A DNA stretch of 64,000 nt from Gonatopus flavifemur. Lineage: Eukaryota > Arthropoda > Insecta > Hymenoptera > Dryinidae. Shown here in pieces: positions 59,470-64,000 of this stretch. The notes under the pieces were generated by a model. The model was not told the origin of the DNA. It did no database searches and saw nothing but the letters and a program-made list of their open reading frames with translations. The stretch spans positions 50,984,001 through 51,048,000 of the forward strand of contig JAFFJZ010000002.1 of NCBI GenBank assembly GCA_018340375.1, read 5' to 3'. A program made the translations under genes and the position numbers. Within the stretch, counting starts at the first letter, position 1, and each line of letters begins with the position of its first letter.

Positions 59470-59552
59470 CCCTGGTGTGTGCACTGGGTCTTTTAAGGAA
59501 CATGATCCAGTGTACACACCGTGTCTCGACAAACAAGTGTACACACGCAGGA
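59470..59552. mobile_element. piggyBac-like mini-element, 83 bp, between TTAA sites
   Basis: TTAA at 59466-59469 is followed by CCCTGGTGTGTGCACT, and the reverse complement of the right end, TCCTGCGTGTGTACACTT, abuts TTAA at 59553-59556. CCCT-type ends with TTAA target duplication are characteristic of piggyBac. An internal pair GGTGTGTGCACTGG / CCAGTGTACACACC makes a second hairpin. Non-coding. Confidence 0.65.
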
Positions 59553-60570
59553 TTAAAATCCTTCGATCGGTTCCCGCGTGGAAATTAATTCTTGGCGGCA
59601 GTTTGGACTAAACTAGGCGTCCGCGTTTTATTTCAGGCCCTGTTTTGGTTACCCTTAAAGGGCCTGGACAGGATTGTCACGTGCTCGTCTTTGGGGCGTG
59701 CATAGTATTCCCAACTTGGGCCTATGTAGAACACCCATGATGAAGCTAATGTAAGCGATGAAACTAGGACCTCTAAAAGGATAATAAATTGTTGCGAATA
59801 TCATCAAATTGAATAAATGTTGCAAGGAGGAAACTTCCTCGATTGAAAATTGTGCTATCCGAGGCCCTATCTGTACCCAGACCACTTCGGCTTGAGTCCA
59901 GACAGAGCCTGGAATGAGGCGATTCCAATTTCTATTCGGTTATTCCACCCAACATTACTTTGTTCATACATTATCGGACTGTATCAAAACACAGAACAGC
60001 CTCATTCAGTCTTGGAATTAACCATACAGTGATGTTTTTTTCGATTTTTTGACATCTTTCACCGGTAGTGTGAGCACAGTAATCATGGATGAAATATTTT
60101 TTTGGGAGCATACACCGCAAAAAGTCGAAATTACCAATACGATTTCAGTAAATTTGCTTTTCAAAGTAGGTTTATATTCAAATAAGGACCTGATATGAGG
60201 GCAAGTCCCTATGCAGGCTGTAGTCTGGTGCATTCAGATTTTCAAAACGGGGGAAAACGTTGGAAATACAACTTGGCCCTACATGGGTTGTATACAGGTA
60301 TGCTTACATCAAGGTCTTCGGGAGAATACGGGAAGCCTTGCAAGGCCCTATTAGGGAACCCTCTACTGTGGCACTTCAAAAAAATCGATTCTTTGTGTGT
60401 ATTTTTCGATAGTTTATAGTCACAGAATTAATATCCTGTAGTTGGTATGTGCGATTCCAACCCTTCTGACCATTTGTGGTGTCTAAAAACGCTAAATGCG
60501 CAACCTTGAATTATGGAGTAGATTCTTGGAGTGAGCGTTAAGAGCAGCTATTTTTCATGTATACGTATAT
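59553..60570. other. Degenerate GGCC-type repeats upstream of the transposase fragment
   Basis: Words such as GGGCCTGGAC, GAGGCCCTATCTG and AGGCCCTATTAGGG recur. 60205-60300 is a diverged direct copy of 61645-61745. No in-frame upstream portion of the transposase could be found here. Confidence 0.4.
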
Positions 60571-60993
60571 TCTCACCCTCCAGCTTTCGATGGAGAACCT
60601 GAACAGATTTTGAAGCCAATTTTCGAAGATTTAAGCCAAAATGATCTTCTTGAGAGATGTTTAGGTGCTAATGAGCAAAAAAATGAGGGTTTTAATTCTT
60701 GCGTTTGGTATTTGGGACCTGAACACATGTACTGGGGCAAAAAGATATTGGAACTTTCCACAAAGATTGCTGCATGTGTGTTTAATGAAGGGCACGCAAC
60801 TATTTTGAAAATTTTTGAAACAATGGGATGTATAATTGGCTCAGAAAACTTGAGTTTCGTCGAAGAGCAGGAAAGCTTACGGATTCACCAAGCCGACCAA
60901 CGAAGCTCTGAAGCCTCAGAACGAGCTCGCATCCTTAAAAAAGGAAGCAAAGCTGCTGAATCAGAGTTCTTTGATACAGAGGAACCCAAGTAA
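60571..60993 (+). pseudogene. Mutator-like transposase, C-terminal fragment
   Basis: The open frame reads SHPPAFDGEPEQILKPIFED, then NDLLERCLGANEQKNEGFNS, then VWYLGPEHMYWGKKILEL and AACVFNEG, and ends EPK before TAA. The layout (LL-RC-G-xQ-NE-xNS, then W-x3-P-H and FN-G) is that of the C-terminal third of the Mutator-like transposase domain proteins common in insect and other invertebrate genomes. The last ~40 residues are the usual Ala/Arg/Lys/Glu-rich tail. About 140 residues remain of a protein normally several hundred long. The frame has no ATG near its 5' side and meets a stop at 60532; a splice acceptor CACCCTCCAG at 60574-60583 is possible. It is a lone, probably dead fragment flanked by diverged direct repeats (60205-60300 and 61645-61745). 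It would have cut and rejoined transposon DNA in the nucleus. Confidence 0.65.
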
Positions 60994-61850
60994 CACAAGA
61001 ACATTTCAAACATTCTGCGCTAATTCTGAGATCACGCATAGAATGTGCAGGTGAGACTGTTTTGGATAAATTCGAAAAACACATTCTAAGAATATGCATA
61101 GAATATACTTATTAAATTTGAAACGTGAATATCTGGAAATGACATTTTTGCACTTGGCGGAAGGGATTTCTAAAAAACGGCTGAACATATTGACTTGGAA
61201 ATTTCACACAATGTTGAGCACACTCGTGGCTATCGTCCATACCTCGATTGTGTTGAAAAATTAATTCCAACATATTTTTTTACTTCGTTTAGTAGGTTTT
61301 TTTAGGACGAAAAAAGCCGTTTTTCGTACACTTTCACAAAACACGCCGCCATTTTGATAATTTTCAATAAAATATTTTGTTCGAGGTACGGGCGATAACG
61401 ACAAGATCACAGATTGAGAATCTTTTGGGATTTTTGGTTCCAGACATCCTGGAGTACTGGAATTATTCTCACCAGTGGAGAGTATTTTTCATTGAATGAA
61501 TAATCATTTTTTTAAAACAAGACAAAATTTTTTCTATCCTCTAAATACATACCTTTGAAGGGAAAATGGTTGCCCAATTATATGCATTAGTCTGAGAAAA
61601 AAAATGTTGAACATAGGCTTATTTTCCGGCTGTTACAGCAGAGTGTCCCCTCAAGGCTGTACTTGGTGTGCCTAGATTTTTAAAACCGGGGAAAGGATTG
61701 GTAATGCAGCGTGGCCCTATATAGGCTTCATATGGGTGTTCCTGACTTAGAGGAATCAGGCTGAATATCAGCAACCCGACTAGGCCCCTTTATTGGCTAA
61801 GGTTGGGACATCCTAAGTTGGATACCCGATGTAAGCCCATGCGAGGCCTA
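60994..61850. other. AT-rich DNA then degenerate GGCC repeat
   Basis: CAATAAAATATTTTG near 61367 offers a polyadenylation-like signal 370 bp after the transposase stop. 61645-61745 matches 60205-60300. No further coding sequence. Confidence 0.35.
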
Positions 61851-63370
61851 TCAAGAGACGCGGTAGCGTCTCGACGCCAAGTACATGAAAAAAAATTTTT
61901 TTATATAAATATAAATTGTATATTAAGTGCAAATGCAAATGTCGCTGCCGCTTCTTTTTTACAGTAAGTTTGGAGATTCAGTTTTTATTTCTTGAATTGT
62001 TTCGATGTGATCACGTATTTCAAATATAAACCAATTTCATTCTGTAGATACGATTTTTTGCTTTCGATTGAGATATCTTCCAATCCAATCGGTGCAGTAT
62101 TCACTGAGATATCTTAATTTCGATTCTATTTTGTATCATAATATTTCAGATTCGATTCTTATTTGCGTTTTTCAATGCCTCGCAATATTTTCTTCGCGAC
62201 TTTGTTCCGAAACTCGACTCTCAGTTGTATCAATCGATAACACAATTTCGGAACATAACCTGAACGCAATCAGCTGTGATCCAAAGACACGTGTTCCATT
62301 GAAATGTCAATACAACCCAAACAAATTTGTGAGAGGGTGAGAGATTATTTTTCTGTTGATTAAAGGTTAAGAATTATTATCACACGCCGATACAAAATTT
62401 CGAATTTAATAAATTCTTCCCATCAAAGTATGGAGTTTATTTATTTTCATAAAATTAAAACAGTTTTAAAATTTATTGTGTGAAGCGGAAGAGTGCTTTT
62501 ATGCGTGCACGTACGTGGAGAAGAAATTGCACATGATTTCACATGAAGATTTTGAAGATAGCAAGGATGAAGGTGAATAACTGGACAGGATCACATAATC
62601 AGATAAGTTTATTTACTATTTTCGTGTCTTTTACGAAATATAACATGTTTTGGTATAAGAAATTCACTTTGTGGTTAATTTTTCATGTTTCAGATCAGAA
62701 CCTCTGCAACTATGGTAATATTAGCAACAGTTCTGGCTACTGCAATTTGCAATCATAATATTAGTGGATAATACTTCATAATCACACCCAGAGCAGTAGC
62801 GGGTACAGCCCCCACAACCCACATGCGACCCCTGTTGTAAGTGAATTATTCAAGTTATTTTGGTATGTTGGGAAGAATCTGAGATTCATAGCATAATACT
62901 TGAGAAAATATATGGCAATTGATGTAATTCTTCAAGTTTTTGATTATCCAAGGTTTACTTGAACCTAGCAATTGAGAAAACATCTGTATCAAACCAAAGC
63001 ATTTATCGGCCACGCCAAATGTCCGATGATGGTAAATTGTCATGATTGAAAAAGAATTTGTATTGACTGTTTTCTTCAGATTGATTTGGGAATGGCAAAT
63101 CGGTGGTATCTAGCTATGTATTGTTGACCCATGGTATTTATTCAACATATTAATTGATATATTCAAGCAGCATTTATGCAGTCAAGTGTAGTTGGTACTT
63201 GATAGTGATTTCAGATCTTTTTTTTCCTCTGATGTTTTTTTTGGCTGATCACATAATATGAGGAAGGAAAATGGAGTTTATCAACAAAATTAATAAACTG
63301 AAATACTTTTGTAATGCTTTTCCATGTACTTGACGTTGTTTTTTTACTTTTTTGAAGTTTTTCTGGGGGG
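61851..63370 (-). mobile_element. Helentron/Helitron-like element, internally deleted copy, 1.5 kb
   Basis: Inverted relative to the copy at 41665-44957. Its hairpin end (61855-61872) and subterminal CGCCAAGTACATG (61875-61887) match 44936-44953 and 44921-44933. The other end, GAAGTTTTTCTGGGGGG, matches the reverse of 41665 onward. The flanks are A on one side and T on the other, as for copy 1. Positions 61851-62932 align to 44957-43883; the sequence then jumps to the loop and single arm (42100 to 41665), omitting ~1.8 kb including exon B and one arm. The junction sits in the shared word ATTCTT. Confidence 0.7.
62470..62572 (+). pseudogene. Second copy of captured exon A
   Basis: The same 103-bp open segment as 44243-44345, with EAEECFYACTYV then HEDFEDSKDE, and the GT donor retained. 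Three base changes alter Arg to Glu and Val to Met. The partner exon B is missing because of the internal deletion, so normal splicing to it cannot occur. Confidence 0.5.
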
Positions 63371-64000
63371 TATTCAATACAGGACGCCTGGAAAACTTTC
63401 CACACGGATTGTGTCACGAAAATCACGTTCAATCTTCAATATGTGACAATTTGGAATGGCGGTTACCCCAGGAGATCAAGATGGACGCCAAACGTTCAAT
63501 AACCATCCAACAAACGTTCGATAAACGTACGGAGATTTTTACTTCCAAGGAACATTCAACGAATGCATGTGAACGTTCCACGAAAGTTCGGAGATCTTGG
63601 TTCTCTTGAGGCTACAGCATGGTTTTCTTCATTCCCCGATTGAATTCGACGATCAAACGATCCCTTGACCGCGTGAATTTTTTGAGAATTTAGATAAAAT
63701 AGATTCAAAATTTATACACATTTTATAATTCTCCCGATTTGGTTGATAAAATTAATACAGCAATACGAATTCTTTCCGATTGAGGGATAGTAAAACATAA
63801 GAAAATAGGGAAAAACAAGATTATCGAGTATAAAAGAAAATTCTTGGCAAAGGTAACTTTGTAAACTATGTTTACGATGTTTTTCATTTTCTTTATGTCA
63901 TCGTAAAAGTTTGTTCTCCCAACTCTTGTTCCTTCGCGGAAATACGATTTTTACTGAGAGTTGGAATGTGGAGTACAAACTCATTCACTAATAACAAACA
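63371..64000. other. Non-coding DNA with AACGTT-rich patch
   Basis: 63384-63600 contains AAACGTTCAATAACC, AAACGTTCGATAAACG and GAACGTTCCACGAAAG words, like the interiors of the CCCARACAGYAC-ended repeats and 23.2 kb. The remainder is AT-rich and featureless to the window end. Confidence 0.4.

Overview
The window looks like a gene-poor stretch of an insect nuclear genome, either intergenic DNA or part of a very large intron. The background is AT-rich. Short GC-rich islands in it keep their CpG, and decayed DNA transposons are packed densely between them. The overall texture best suits a hymenopteran (wasp or sawfly), but no host gene was recognised, so the order is an inference. No rRNA, CRISPR array, intact tRNA or complete host protein gene was found. 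The longest open frames (up to 173 codons) lie in low-complexity purine/pyrimidine DNA and are not supported as genes.

Layout. Positions 1-6.2 kb are AT-rich, with a CCCAG-ended repeat, a well-preserved hAT-type MITE with an 8-bp target duplication, and a small CACGGAAAA-ended repeat. From 6.2 to 18.8 kb, GC-rich or purine-rich islands (6.2-7.4, 10.3-10.9, 12.0-12.3, 15.7-15.9 and 16.5-16.8 kb) alternate with featureless AT-rich DNA and two TA-flanked MITEs. From 18.8 to 20.7 kb lies a repeat cluster with a 1.1-kb TA-flanked element full of CCAGTACATGTACTGG-like palindromes. From 21 to 26.5 kb islands and a GA-rich tract dominate. From 26.9 to 31.6 kb there are degenerate repeats and two near-perfect hairpins. 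From 32 to 38 kb more islands follow. From 39.7 to 63.4 kb the sequence is mostly transposon-derived.

The most informative part is the pair of related elements at 41665-44957 and 61851-63370. They share asymmetric subterminal inverted repeats (CGCCAAGTACATG), a hairpin a few bases from one end, and insertion between A and T. A related unoccupied repeat at 53.4-53.8 kb shows that the first copy inserted with no target duplication. Together these traits point to a Helentron/Helitron-like element. The first copy carries what looks like a captured two-exon gene fragment with in-phase splice sites, plus a 358-bp inverted duplication of its own end. The second copy is an internal-deletion derivative that kept exon 1 and lost exon 2.

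Other notable items are two repeats built from GATCT-initiated 10-bp units at 47.4-47.7 and 48.8-49.2 kb, a pogo/Tigger-like element nested in another repeat at 54.6-55.5 kb, an 83-bp piggyBac-like mini-element at 59.5 kb, and a Mutator-like transposase C-terminal fragment at 60.6-61.0 kb. The islands may be cis-regulatory DNA of an unseen flanking gene; this is inference.
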